Positions 43,801-56,089 are shown, counted from the first letter of the stretch. The stretch: DNA of 64,000 bases from Ligula intestinalis (GCA_036362985.1 JAYGXS010000007.1:8760464-8824463), one strand, 5' to 3'. Numbers and translations: made by a program. Notes: generated by a model from the sequence alone, not told the origin.

Positions 43801-44840
43801 GAACTGATGATGTAGTTTGGAAACACTGCAAAAGTTAATCTTGTTGTGCTTGAACCTAGGTTTCTTGACATAACCGAAACGACTTAGCGTGTTTTTTTAT
43901 CAGAACTTTTCGCTTCAGTGACAGTTGTGCCTCTTTTTATCATTTTTAGCTTCATTGTTTTCATATTTTCTTTTTTTCATTTATTGGCCGTTTTTTAACA
44001 TATTTAATGCATAATAATTATTTTCTGGACCAAATGATGTCGTTCAAATACCCAAAAGACCACTAACTTTTGGTTCTACTACTTATCAAAATATTCACTA
44101 ACGTCCTCGAATAATAAAAACCATGGAGAAAATATCTTTTTAGAAATAAAATTTAGAATATATATTTTTATAAACTGGTCTTCCAGATGTAATTAACTGC
44201 CTGCTTGTTAACTTTCTTTAATGTTAATTTTCACTAACTCGGGTTCAATAATTGCGGATTCAGAGCACTAGCTATTGTTCCCATATGTTTTTTTATGTGT
44301 CCATGCATTATTTACTCTTCAGGAAGGCAAAAATCTGCTTCTTTCTTCGTAAAAAGGGATTTTACTCCGACTAAGGTACTTTTGGGAAATGGGAAAATTT
44401 CAGCTTGCCGAGATTAATTATATCGTTTACCCGGCATCCACATTCACAGCGTTTATAATACTGAGGAAGCTTTATAGTACTATATGATTAAAAAATGCAA
44501 TCGCGAAAATCACAAAATAGAACGTCTATTTTTTGTTTACGCATATATATATGGTAATAAGTGGTGAAACTTACATGTTCGGACGTTAACTGTAAAGGTC
44601 GTTACACTTGGAAAACCCATATATACTGTTTGAAAGCGGTTTTTCTATTGGTCATTAGCATGGATTGGTTGGCAAAAGCAAATCCTCACCTCGCCCACTT
44701 TACAAAAGAACATAAGACATGTTTGTTTTTCATAGAAAAGAAGAGAGAGTTTTACTCCTACCATATTGAGACTCAATCTCTATAAAGTTTGCGCTATATT
44801 ATTTTTTGTCCTAAGAAAATTTGAGAAAAGATACAAGTTT
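37881..44840. other. Long AT-rich stretch, no gene recognised
   Basis: Frames up to 117 codons (40,962-41,315 minus, with an overlapping plus frame) lack motifs. 39,130-39,240 is rich in TTTAGTTTAG-type runs. 43,121-43,140 shares GGTAAGACCTACAA with 8,956. At 43,804-43,824 CTGATGATGTAGTTTG then GAAAC followed by an AATCTTGTTGTGCTTG end could be a worn PLE tail. No splice-linked coding series was found. Confidence 0.45.
39377..39404. repeat. Perfect 11-bp hairpin
   Basis: GGAACTGTGCA (39,377-39,387), loop GTTCTT, and the exact complement (39,394-39,404). Followed by related GTGCAAAT and CTGCACAG words. Function unknown. Confidence 0.7.
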
Positions 44841-44943
44841 TAAACGAAAACGGTTCTGTCAATAGAGGAGAATATACGAGTTCCAGGTTGCAGTTCCGAA
44901 GACAAAGATGCGATCACTGGAACAAGGACTTTATTTTCCTGAC

Positions 44944-44974
44944 GTTTCGGATTCCTTCGGGAATCCTTATTCAA
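44944..44974 (-). ncRNA. Hammerhead-like half, left arm
   Basis: Minus strand TTGAATAA then a perfect stem GGATTCC-CGAA-GGAATCC (44,960-44,966 with 44,949-44,955) and GAAAC (44,944-44,948). Stem II and the second box are perfect; the first box has decayed from CTGATGA. Confidence 0.5.
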
Positions 44975-45006
44975 AGGTAATCGTAAACAGGTCTGAGACA
45001 TACCTA

Positions 45007-45036
45007 TGACTAAGAATTCCCGAAGGAATCCGAAAC
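45007..45036 (+). ncRNA. Hammerhead-like half, right arm
   Basis: GACTAA, then GAATTCC-CGAA-GGAATCC (one mismatch in the stem) and GAAAC (45,032-45,036). Mirror of the left arm. Confidence 0.45.
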
Positions 45037-45106
45037 GTCAGGAAAATAAAGTCCTTGTTCCAGTGATCGCACCTTTTTCTTCGGAAAACGCCTCTCTAAA
45101 CGAAAA

Positions 45107-48100
45107 TTTCTCTAGACCAGAGCTTTTTTTAATTTAAATTTTCGTAGTATAATCTCGCCTTCAGCGTGTGCTTCCAAATTAGTTCGCTTGGTTCCCTTTC
45201 GTCACTCAGCGGCTTCATAACCAAAAATTAGGTCGTCATTTCGAAATATATTTATTCCCCCACTGCTAGCTGGGTACAGAGGCAATGGTTTGCACGTGAT
45301 TTATTTCACAGTTTAAGGAATTACTTTTCTCCTAATCGGTGAAGTTTTCTGCCACAAAACGTAGTAAAAACATTTTTTGACAACATTTTGTTTTAACGCA
45401 TCAAGTATTTGGGATGTAAACGAAAATACCCATATATTATCGTAAAGATGGCTGTAAAACAAGAGCTTATTAAATATTCATCATGTACAAATATACATTT
45501 TTTGCAATGTACTTTAAGATTAAGTATAATTTAGAAACGGAACAGACAGATCTATAAAAAGTATTTCAAATCATAGAAAACATGCGGCCACTCTGTTTTG
45601 CTCTTGCAAACACAGAACGGAGTCTGGAAGTAATCCACACTGGTGGTAAATACACCTATAGATAGAAAAATAGGAGTTTTTTGATTTGCAACCAAAACGT
45701 ATAATTGGTCTACAGATAAGGTAAAAAAGGTTTGTCAAAAATATGTTTTTTCATTTCGCCATACCCTTGCAAAATTTAACACGTAAAGATATTCGTTGGT
45801 TGTACATCTAACAAACTAAACTTCTTTTAAAAGAAGAACCCATTGACAGAAATTTCTTATTTATCTTACTTATAACAATACTAAATGCCTGTTTCGGACG
45901 TTTTTGCTCGATACATTTTTTGTTTGAAAGGATTTAAAACTATGGCCTAAGTGGTCATGATCATGATAATAATTATCAAAAAACTCATGTTTTCGGCAAA
46001 TGCTTTTAATAAATATCTTATGTTTAATGTTTTGCTGTAGGCCTCAAAAATAATCATGATTTTGTCTGAACGCTTCAGATCATTGAAAATGCTTGAAATT
46101 ATATCAGCATTTAAAGCTCAATCTGAAGGTAGTTGTTATTATATACCAGCAATATGTACAAAATATCTTTAATAATAAAAAGTATTTTTATATTAAAAAA
46201 TTGGGGTGGTTAACGACTCCTTCTGCCAAATTATGTTAATTTATTTGTCTAATATAAAGCTTTATTTTATATACCTTGAAATTGGATAGAACTAAGAAAA
46301 TTGTATTTTTCTTTAAAAAATACTTACCGCTTCTTATTTGTAGATTTAAGTACCAAATTTACTTAAGGATATTCAAAATTACTTCCAAGTTTTGGTATAT
46401 GTGTAAATGTTCATTTCCGAGAAATTATCAATCATTAAAAAAAATTAAAATTTTTTTCGATGCACTATATTTAATTGGCTGTTTCTTATCTAACAACTGT
46501 TTTGCCCACGACTGAAAAGAGGTGTGTTCAAACGCCGTTATCCTTCTGTGACTGAAATATATTTAAACAAGGCTGTATGATAATTATGACTGCATTCCTA
46601 CTTAAATGTTCCTTTGGATCAAAACCGATTTTTATGCTTTTTTAAGAGTTTTATGTGATAGCCCATCTAATCAGATGTCTCCTAGGTTTATCGAAACAAT
46701 CACTAAGTAAGGTTATTCTTTGAAGATGGAGATGTCCCTTTAAATCTATTTTATTCACTTTTTACGCCAATGAATCACAGTATTTTGGCTATGTTTATGC
46801 CTTACATCTAAAACAATCCCATAAAACGCATGTTGAGCCCGCATGAGCGGAAATAACCACTTATATAGTGTGCATCGTTTAACACGCTGATAGTCAATTG
46901 GTCTGCTAAGCATAAAGGACTGTTTGCGTTACTGGAGCTGTTTTTGAATGAGTAAACTGAGGCTTGTTTCTATTTTCCGTCAAATATTGTTCTCAATATT
47001 TTTCTCATAAAAATTACCAAAAACATATATAACTTCTATTCATTCTTCAGTCGAAGCCTCCACTTCCTCAATCCGCACAACCAAAAATCGTACAATAACC
47101 GATTTATGGATACAAGACGAATGTATGTACTTTGAAATGAATTTGTGAACTCGCCTCTTACCAAATAATTATGTTCTACTGGCAGGAGCCCTTTTGAAAC
47201 GCATGTAGATGTTTATTACAGTGTGTTTTCTGATTGCTTGTTCGATGTAAGTATGTCTTCCAATTTAATTTAAATATCAAGTTCTTCGTAGGATTCTACT
47301 TGAATTTCTATGAAAACGACTGTCGACATCCAGGTTTCTTTAATCTGGCTAGATATGTGATCATCACTTCGGCCCACAATTTTACTTGCATCAAATTTGA
47401 AGTCGTGTCTTACCTCTGCAGCATGGATTGCTACCTTTGACTTCGTAATTGTCAGCCGGTGTTCCTACCATAATTGCACATTCCGCAGCTGCACTGAAAA
47501 CAGTTAATGATGCCTGACTTTTCTTATTTAGGTATAGGTTCTTCCGCCCAAATTATTTGTTGTCGGATTGTGACGTAAGCTTGTGGACAACCCTTACTCT
47601 TTATCTCCACGATGTGAGCAGGTTTTCTTCTCTGTACTTTTGTGTAATCAAGCCACTCATCAGTAAACCACCACAACAATTTACTGGTGCCGTATGTTGT
47701 TTAAAGCACCTTCTTATCTGGGTATAGACATGGCATGGAACAACCGCGGCTGTCAAACAGCACGGCAGCCAACGTGTATAGTCCTGAAACAATTGAGAGC
47801 GTAACGAGTGCCGACAGAACGAACGCACATGAGGGCGAAAACAGCACACACGATACGGTGACAGACAGGGTTAACAAGGAGGCCGAAGGCGAAACGCGAT
47901 ACACACACAGTGACTCAGGCATGATTGGTAGAACACGAATACGAAATAAATAGTGGCAGGAAAACAAGGCTTATGAGCCGGAGTGTCCAAAAGTGTAAGA
48001 TAGCAGTTGTACGTGTTATACAATTATTGTGAAACTTTACATACATTACCTTCCATCAAATTTTTGTGTGATTATTTTGGGGATTCAATTACGAAAAGAT

Positions 48101-48650
48101 TTAGATCGTTCTTGAAATGCTGGTTAGCACTTTACTATAATCAATGCCTTAATCGTTCTTCTATAACCATACAATCTTTTCTACGTGTATACCAAAATCT
48201 TTACAATAAAATATTTTTTTAAAGCACTTACTTGAATAGTGAACTTTTGCACTCTCAGTCTCATGCAGCAGTTTGTTTGGGTCATAGTTCCAAAATAACC
48301 CAAACATGGCACCTCATTGTCGAGAAAAGCAATGGTTCAGAAAAAAATTCACAGATGAGTATGTGGCAACAGTAGTTTAAGTTGTGCGCCTCATATGACC
48401 AGAGAGTCTTACGTCTCGCACTCGTTCAAGCAAACAGCCCAACCTCATGCATGCACTACCCTGTCATCCCGGTGTTAACTGGCGATCCGAAGAAGGCGAG
48501 CACACCTGGTGGGCATCCGACAGGCTAGACACCCCACTGCAATAATGCTGGGCTGCCATGACCGACAGACAAGATGCATACCACCGCATGCACAAGCAGC
48601 GTGGCAGCAGCATGTCTTAGTCTAAGCATTCTGTCCTACGGAGATAGCGG
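45107..48650. other. AT-rich, no secure gene
   Basis: Mostly A/T runs. 47,700-47,950 is less AT-rich and contains the frame listed separately. 48,400-48,640 is also GC-richer, with CA- and GCAGC-containing words, but has no frame or repeat partner. Confidence 0.45.
47735..47953 (+). CDS. Hypothetical ORF, 72 residues, hydrophilic
   Basis: ATG-started frame rich in Thr, Glu, Asn, Arg, without hydrophobic segments. The complementary minus frame (47,701-47,967) is very hydrophobic, as expected of a shadow of such a composition. No recognised domain; base composition is distinct from the flanks. Could be a piece of an unknown element. Confidence 0.2.
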   Translation: MEQPRLSNSTAANVYSPETIESVTSADRTNAHEGENSTHDTVTDRVNKEAEGETRYTHSDSGMIGRTRIRNK

Positions 48651-48654
48651 TTAT

Positions 48655-49170
48655 AGGGGTTTTACGGGTGAGGAATTAGAATGAGCCGTGGACTATACTT
48701 AAATAACTGCTACATGCATTTTTTATTTTATGGTTTTTGGATATGTTGTTGATTTACATCTGTGAATATTTATAATCGGTATTATCGTTTACGTTATTGC
48801 AGAAAAACCCAACTATCAAAATGCAGTTTTCTTGAAATTCGTGAAAAAATAGAAAGCATAGTTATGAGGGAGTCTACTTCAACTTACTTGAGGTCCAACG
48901 TACCGTTCTGGAGTCAGATTAATGAGGTCCGCGGCTAGAAGCGCCGCACACACCTTCAAATTACATGCGGAACAACTTACTTCCAGCAGCCGCGGGACAC
49001 AAAGTTAGCTAAATTTTGCATCTTTCCACTTTATTTTACAAATTTCTTTTACTTTCTATTTTAGTCTCTCACCCACGAAACCCATATAACCACCATTGCT
49101 CTAGGAAAAATACTCAGACAAGAGATATATGAGGTGCACTTCTTAAACTACTTTAACCGAATTCGCCTAA
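48655..49170 (+). repeat. Direct repeat pair H, left copy
   Basis: Diverged direct repeat of 50,277-50,800 (about 70% by eye): TATAGGGGTTTTA start, TATTATCGTTTA, CTACTTYAACTTA, GAAGCGCCGC, and CTTAAACTACTTT near the end. The offset is about 1.62 kb. No RT or gag sequence lies between them. They could be long terminal repeats of an emptied element or a simple duplication. Confidence 0.65.
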
Positions 49171-50276
49171 GCTTAATTCAAAAATCTTTAATAACGGTGC
49201 ACCTGTGGAAGGGCGATTTAATTAGAATTTGGGCATGTAACATGTGCTTTCTTTACCGGTTCCAAAGGTTACGTAAACGTGTTAAAATAAACTCTGATCG
49301 CCTGTTTACTTCCCTGAATGTTAAAATGGCCCTTTCGGTAAAAATAAAAGAACTCAATTTTTTGCATATATTGAAACAGTATTCAATAAATATCTTTACT
49401 TCTAGAACATGTTATGTGATTGCCAAACCACAACCGACTAACAGAATATAATGTACGATTTCGCGAAAAATGATAATTTTCTGTCCATTGCGTTTAAAAT
49501 TTTTCGACGCGTTCATTCTGTTTAATAGGCAGAAAAGCTCTGGGCAGGGTTGGTTTACAGTGTAACAAAGAACAAAGTGACGGAATTTTGCGGTTTTTCA
49601 TATCTATGAATGATGACGGTCCTTATTTCAGGTTCAGAAAAATATACTGGAGCTGCACAACTTTACTATGCAATTTTATGACGCACAGCCTACCAGATTT
49701 GCAAAATAGAATTTACTTGACCTAATTTGTCCTCCTGTTCTAGAATACTGCGTTCTTTTTAACATTTTCATTTGCTTTAACTTCAGGAACGCAAAGCAAC
49801 ATTTTCTGTTCTACCTAAAAACACATGGTTGAAGCTTTTCTAGGACAACAAGCATGTAAAGCACGTTTCTTTCCGCAGCGATTAGTAGCGCAAGGAATTC
49901 CCTGGGTATCAAGGAACGTCGGATTTGGCCCGCGTTGTCTGACTATTTCCTTCAATTTTATCTGAACTCTTTTCTAGTAAACAGCATTTTTCGCCTTAAT
50001 TGCACTAAGTGAATAAAATTTATGACCTCAAATACGTGTTAAACCATCCATTAAAATTCCGATCTTCGCATTTGATGGTATAAGCAATCTACTGTACATT
50101 TATTCCAGACGGTCCTCAGCACGCAGAATGATTGCCATTCCAGTACTCAGCTATCGGGTTTTTCAATTCTATTGGTTTTGATTTCTCTTGTCTTCTTCCA
50201 CAGAGAAAATATAGCAACAGTATTTTAAGTAATGCACCTAATATACCCCTTGTAACAATATTTTTTCCCCGGAAAC
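49171..50276. other. Sequence between the H repeats, no gene recognised
   Basis: A 105-codon plus frame (49,134-49,451) spans the end of the left copy and has no motif. 50,060-50,110 resembles 18,380-18,540. Confidence 0.4.
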
Positions 50277-50800
50277 GGTCGCTATAGGGGTTTTATGGAT
50301 GAGAAATAAGAATGGACAGTGGAGTTTACATAAATAACTAAACACGCATTTTATGTTATGTTTTTTTTTGGAAATGTTCTTTATTTATACCTAAGGATAT
50401 TACTTATCTGTATTATCGTTTAACTTATTGCGGACAAACCCGATTGTCAAAATTCTGGTTTTTTGAAATTTCTGAAAAAATTGAAATGACGGTTGGGTGC
50501 TTGTCTACTTTAACTTATTTGTGGTCCAACTTACCACGCTGAAAATAGATAAGTGCAGTCAGCAGCGCGAAAGCGCCGCGCAAACCTTTAAGTTACCTGC
50601 AGAACAACGTACTCCCAGGGGCCACTGGAAACAAATTCAAATACATTTTTCAACTTTCCACCTGCAATATTTTCCTGCACTGCCTAGCTTATTCCCTCAC
50701 CCCTAAGACTCTTTACCTACCTTTTACATAGGGCAAAATGTTGGGAGAAGAGGGTTATGGGATGCATTACTTAAACTACTTTGGCCGGAAACATATTCTC
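50277..50800 (+). repeat. Direct repeat pair H, right copy
   Basis: Begins CGCTATAGGGGTTTTATGG and ends near ATTACTTAAACTACTTTGG; matches 48,655-49,170 in the same orientation. Confidence 0.65.
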
Positions 50801-52330
50801 CAATGATCCCAGATCCCGGGGAATGTATGCTGCTTTCCGTCTTAAGATGATACAAGCAGGAACTGTTAGCTTCTACCTTCAGTGATTCTGGATTTTTGCA
50901 CAAAAGCTGTGAGTGAATTGGTAGAAGCGGTTGCGCAAAGTTGCCTTGGAAGGCCTGGCAAGCGATAAAACAAATAAGCTTGGCAAAGTAGGCTGCAAAA
51001 AAAGTTGAAACTCGTAAGTAAAAGGCTAGGGTCAGGTTGTTTTGGTGATAGCAACCTACAAGGGGTAACTTGGACTCAAGCGCACAAAAGCTGCCCTAGA
51101 ACCGATACGCCGGGAGAGAGGGGGATTTCACATCAAAGAAGTACCCTGGTGGCTTCATGCGACGGAGCGACCACCTACCAGGCCGAAATTTTATTAGGCC
51201 AACAGTAGTCCCAGCAGACCACCAATAGTAGGGCCTATCAAGGCAAAAACGCTGTTTTAGTTTTGAAACGCGGAGAAAGGGGGTTGTTTAAGCACTTTGT
51301 CGGCTCTCTTAAATCTATGTGACTTTTAAACAGTGTCATGGGATATTAGGGAGAATTACAACCCTAGATTCCATTGTCTTAGCTAACAGTTTTTTTCAAG
51401 AAATCACCGACATTCTGCACTGAAGGACCCATGGTAATAGGAGTGCAACATGACAGGGGCCACAGAAGAGATAATAAAATAAATATAGCGAACACACACG
51501 GATAATAGTTAACGAAATTGTTACAATAAACAACTTCTCTATACAACGAACAAGCACACGATAATTTAAAAGTAAACCCAAAACCATTTGTGACAATTTG
51601 GACTTATATTGAACCTGAGGATTCCAAAAATCGAGCGTAAAAGGAATGCGACGTTGGTGAACTTTGCCGAACGTTAATTGGAACCGAAAATTCGTATCTC
51701 ATTTTTCAACTGGATACCGGTTGTCTTACTACCTGAAAAAAAAACTTTTTAAATCCTTATAATAAATTTTCGTTTGGAAAACTGTTTATACCATTTAAAA
51801 TAAACCATAAATATACATATTGATAAAATCCTCACTGTACAGTCATAGAAATGTGTTTTTATTTGCCTTTTTTTCTGTCACTTGACCAATAAAATATGCA
51901 GATGGATGATTTCGTACCTTTTTCGTGAGTTACACAGCCTAGCAAATAAAAATTAGCCACGTGTCACCCATGATTTTCGTGGGAAGAGCAATATAATATG
52001 TGGATTGACATTTTTAAGCGTTTTTTATGGGAAACACAGCCGGTGACAAAGCAGTAAAACAAAGTATGCTTACTACTAATAAATACGTAGGTAATTACCA
52101 CAAAATTAGGAATTTTGTGGTAATTCCTTTAGTAGATTGTTACTCGTTTACGTAGTGGCTCCAAGAAACAAAAACCTTTAGGTAGTTTTCTTATCCGATA
52201 ATGCAATTAAAACTAGTATATTTTGACTTTCTGCAACTGACTGGCATACCCAAGAGGGTATTAGTCAATCTATGAGTCAAGTAGCATTTACAGCTCGGCA
52301 GAGGTAGGGTGTATAACCCGAAAACTAGCG
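50801..52330. other. No gene recognised
   Basis: Short frames only (67 codons at 51,005-51,208). Contains the hairpin at 52,093. Confidence 0.4.
52093..52125. repeat. Perfect 15-bp hairpin
   Basis: AATTACCACAAAATT, loop AGG, AATTTTGTGGTAATT. Perfect pairing in an AT-rich context; could be the end-to-end relic of an inverted-repeat element. Confidence 0.75.
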
Positions 52331-52610
52331 TCATCCATAACCCTAACGCTAACCGTTGCTGTGCCTGTATTGGGTACCCCTAATTCGTAAGCCCTGAAAA
52401 TAAAACGCAATTTTAAACGCTTTCTTAATTAAAACAGAAGATTTCAAAATAAAATGTAACATTCTACTCAAACCTCTAATTGTAAAACCGTAGCTGTTAC
52501 CCTAAAACCTCCTTTCTTAAGACCCAGCCCTTAACAGAAAACCCAAACCTAAGCCTCAACGTCAAATCCAAGCCATTATTCCCGCTTACCAATCCTAGAC
52601 CTAAATGGAA
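52330..52610 (+). repeat. CCTAA-rich degenerate tract
   Basis: Recurrent CCCTAAC, CCTAA, CCCTTAAC and ACCTAAGCC words with irregular spacing. Resembles a decayed C-strand telomere-type array, but few exact CCCTAA units remain. Confidence 0.35.
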
Positions 52611-52848
52611 GTAAAGATAAAATGACTGATCCACTTATTCAGCATCACAGTGAAAAATGTGTGCCTTGTGATGTCCTTTATGTCTGAGATATCTCACTGT
52701 ATCGTGGATTGCTAATTTATCTCACAAGTCGTCATGTAACACTCGTTAGACTGTCGACTTTGGTGCACAGTGGTGGTCATTTGGCTATTGGAACCAGTGA
52801 CGCGAATGCACGATCATACTCCCTCTGGACCAACCAACAAACAGCAAA

Positions 52849-53373
52849 TTATTAGGAGGTTTGGCAGACTTGCAGTTTTGGGTTGACCCAATTGTGCAAA
52901 AGCTCGAGGCGTTAGGCGGGATTTGAATCCGCGTAGTAGAGAAGGCCTTTAACGGAAGCCAACGCTCTAACCGCTAAGATACAAACGCCCCACCTCGCGC
53001 CATGAATTAAATCACACTTGGGTCGATATTACCCGCCCGACTTTACCGCCCATTTTGAATCCACCAATACAAAGCAGCAAACTGACTGCGTAAGCAGAAT
53101 TTCCTAAGCAATCATCTAAAATCTACCAGAATTATTACTAGGCTGACTAAATTATTATGATTTTTGGCAGATTTGCTTAATTTGAGTTGACCCAATTGTG
53201 AAATCTGCCAAATCTGCCAAAAGTCCTGATAATTAAGTCAGCCTTGTTGTCATTCTGGTGTATTCTAGATGATTGCTTGGGAAATCCTGCCTGGGCAGTC
53301 AGTTTGCTGTTCCGGATTGGTGGATTCCAAATGGGCGGTAAATTCGGGCGGGTAATATCGACCCAGGGGTGAT
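52849..53373. repeat. SINE-like repeat copy 2, with a ~135-bp inverted repeat
   Basis: 52,849-53,165 parallels 2,010-2,345. From 53,150 a second, tRNA-less copy follows in the opposite direction, so 53,014-53,150 and 53,235-53,372 are inverted copies (GTCGATATTACCCGCCCGA against TCGGGCGGGTAATATCGAC), about 85% matched. Between them a short GGCAGATTTG / CAAATCTGCC hairpin lies. Confidence 0.75.
52910..52998 (-). tRNA. tRNA-like segment of SINE copy 2
   Basis: Minus strand: TATCTTAGCGGTTAGAGCG (A box) and GGATTCAAATCC (B box) with GGGGCGTTTG and CGCCTAACGCC at the ends. Better than copy 1, yet the spacer between boxes is long (about 40 bases) and no clean cloverleaf results. Confidence 0.5.
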
Positions 53374-53400
53374 TAAACTCACATTATTTGATGCATGTTC

Positions 53401-53550
53401 ACCCGACTGCTAACGGGACTCACCTGTCCCGCTTTGCTTAGAGTCTCGACAGAGGCCCTGACAGCCGTTACAGCTGGCAGTATAAGCAGAAAGCATTTCC
53501 GGGAGACACTAGGCAGAGGGGGACAGGTGAGTTCCGTTAGCAGTCGAATG
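53401..53550. repeat. Foldback element, ~47-bp terminal inverted repeats
   Basis: Arms 53,401-53,447 and 53,503-53,550 (CGACTGCTAACGG, CTCACCTGTCCC) match about 39 of 47 positions. The 55-base centre includes GTTACAGCTGGCAG. Size and structure fit a small nonautonomous foldback/MITE. No clear target duplication. Confidence 0.7.
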
Positions 53551-54317
53551 AGCGTTCATTAACGAATGTTAATATGACCCTAACCTAAGCAACAAGCCAA
53601 TGAGTTCGTGGCTAAATTATTAAGGCGTTTGATTTTTATCAAAAATAACTCAAGTTCGAGGCTTGAATGGGACGTCAGTTGCGCCTGGGTATGGCTGGCT
53701 GTTGACGGCTAATAAGCCAGAAATGACCATTCCCATCCCTCTTTTCTCCGCCTATACAATCCGTTTTTTTCTCCCGATTAAAGCCTCTTGGCTCAGTGAG
53801 CAGAACGTTGGTTTCTGTTGTGAATTAAAATCTGACCGAGGCTACAGAGTTTTTTTTTCTCACCTGGGTCAGACAATTTTTGCATATCTGCTGCGAACAC
53901 CGTGTAATCCATAAAAAATATTCAAATGGCAAAAGGATTAGTTATCTAGACAACGTCCGGTTTACCACGTGATCTAGATTTTTGCACAGATCGGGTGCTT
54001 TCTGATTATGCAGGCTGCTCAGGCGTTAAATGGTGTGATTAATATTGATCATGTCACCGTCATAGCCGGGTTTTTATTTGCTACTTACTATATGTTACGA
54101 AGGCAAATTTGCTGAAGCATGCGTCTTTAAGCCCACTTAATTATCCGACGATGCCCTATGTCCTTTGTCCCATATCCTGTGCTCCATGTTATGTTTTTAT
54201 ATTCTGACCCCTTGACCTCGTTAACTACCTTTTTGGTCGATGATTCCTTTGTTCATTGTTCCCGTGTCATTAACACCGCTACCCATGGACGTTTTTTCCT
54301 CACGCGTGTCCTTTCTC
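53551..54317. other. No gene recognised
   Basis: 83-codon plus frame at 53,663-53,914 without motif. Confidence 0.4.
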
Positions 54318-54610
54318 GCTTATAAATCTGGCAGTCACGCATCTGAGTCATTCACCCGACTGTTCGTCTAAGCACCACAACTAAATAACATCTCAGTCAT
54401 TCCATCTGCTTTTGGACTTGGCGTCTGACCTCGGGTGCGTCTATTAAGATGACAATACTAGCCTGAAGTACTCAATAATATTAACATGGTCTCTGAGCTC
54501 CCGGGAAAGCTCCTTCCGTGTCACTCTACATTAAAGGTTGAGTGATAGAATTGAGCGTGGAAATTTGTCTTCCAACTCTGAAAACCATTTGACCACGTAC
54601 AGTGTGGCGA
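54318..54610 (+). repeat. Direct repeat pair J, left copy
   Basis: Begins CTTATAAATCTGGCAGTCAC; matches 55,706-56,010 through CAGTCACGCA, CTAAGATGACAATACTAGC-like (GATGACAATACTAGC) and CCAACTCTGAAAAC blocks. A TATA-type start, 1.39 kb offset and same orientation would fit LTR remnants, but no coding lies between. Confidence 0.65.
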
Positions 54611-55499
54611 GGGCTGCATGCAAAATGCTTAAGTTAATAAAAGTTTGATACTTGCTCGCATAGCGGCGTGAACGCATTTGCAAAAACTTTGAAATAATAA
54701 CGAACGTCATTGTGCAACTGTAGTACTTAAAACAACTCTAAGAAGTACTAAGTGTTTGTTAGAAAATAGCCTTTTCTTGATGATCCTAATGTCCGGGAGA
54801 TATAAAAATTGCTATAAATTAGAGCGACAAATTTAAATCTTTTCTTAGTTTGAAAACATAACCTAACCACTTTTTCATATCAAAGGAAAATTTTCTGATT
54901 GATTTTTTTATATTCTTCAAGTTCACTTACTTACAGATGGAACTTCAACTGCTGATAAATTTTCGAGCCCTTTTAGTGCTTTCAAGCTTATGTCCATTAA
55001 TACAGAGGATCTTGAATATTTGCATCAAAGCCTTTAAAATAAGGTAAATACTGAGAGCACTTCCGGAAAAAGGAAAAGTTTTTCAGTTAACCTGAAGATA
55101 AATGATTTATTTTGATTGGGAATGAAAAGACTCACTATCTTTTTTTATATTGCATTATATTCCACCATTGTGGATCACTTTCAGGCTTTGCTCTTATCCT
55201 GCGAATGCAAAATTTTTGGCCATATATAAAAATTTATTTGCAATATTGTTTTTCTTCCTTCTCTTCCGTTTTATGTATAACGCATAAGTGGAAATTATAG
55301 TGTCCACAAAACTATATTTCCTTATGACTTCCATTTAATAAGACCAACTTTACATTATGTTCACGATAATATATGGATGCTTATTTTAATGTGACATCTG
55401 CGCTATGCGGTTTGACAACAAGTGACCAAAGGTTTTTTAGTACATTTTGTTGAAAAAAACTTGACAAGTTAGCTAAATATAACTTTTTTAAACTTAAAT

Positions 55500-55705
55500 T
55501 TTTCCTTGTTTCTGAAACAAATGCGATTTCTTAGTTGTGGCCTCACTCGCATCTGAACAACTTCGAAAAAAACTTCCGGTTCTGGAAGAGATATGTTGAC
55601 TTGTATTTACTTATTTGGAGTTCTACCATAGCATAATGCACATTAATAAAAGGTTTGGTTCTGTCGTCTTTAGTAGCAGAATAAATTACTTTGATACTCC
55701 ATTGT
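55500..55705 (+). repeat. Dispersed repeat G, copy 2
   Basis: Diverged relative of 21,040-21,240, ending right where the J right copy begins. Confidence 0.5.
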
Positions 55706-56010
55706 CCCTTATAAAGCTAGCAGTCACGCACCTGCGTCTCTCACATGACTGCTTATCTAAGCAAATCGTATGAACACACATAGATAATGTCCTAGTTATT
55801 CCGCTTGTCTTTGGACCTAGCTTCTGACGTCGGATGCGTCTACTAAGATGACAATACTAGCAGTGAATCAAGGACGATTGAACAGTATTTATCATGGGAT
55901 CTGGGCTGTGCAGGAGAGTTTAGTCCATATCAGCCAGCTCTCTACTGTCTAACAAAAGTTTGAGCAATAGAATGAATTGTAGAATTTCGTTTTCCAACTC
56001 TGAAAACTAA
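55706..56010 (+). repeat. Direct repeat pair J, right copy
   Basis: Begins CTTATAAAGCTAGCAGTCAC; see left copy. Its middle is longer and diverged (TTATCATGGGATCTGGGC). Confidence 0.65.
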
Positions 56011-56089
56011 TGGAGCAAGTATTTAATTAACTAATATAAGCAAACATACGAGTCCCAGGAAGTAATTTATAAGACAATTCAATCGCTGA

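Larger units (their letters stand above)
44841..45106. mobile_element. Mini PLE insertion: two inverted tails only
   Basis: Flanked by the 10-bp direct repeat TAAACGAAAA (44,841-44,850 and 45,097-45,106). Inside, 44,910-44,969 and 45,011-45,070 are inverted copies of the same PLE tail, 59 of 60 bases matching, with weaker pairing to 44,893 and 45,087 and a 41-base spacer. Each arm holds CGAAACGTCAGGAAAATAAA and a TTGTTCCAGTGATCGC end. No protein sequence remains. The near-perfect arms make this one of the youngest events in the window, or arms kept alike by conversion. Confidence 0.8.

Noticed and set aside
47701..47967. Hydrophobic 88-codon minus frame resembling a membrane protein
   Set aside because: It is the complement of a hydrophilic plus frame; hydrophobic shadows of this kind are expected.
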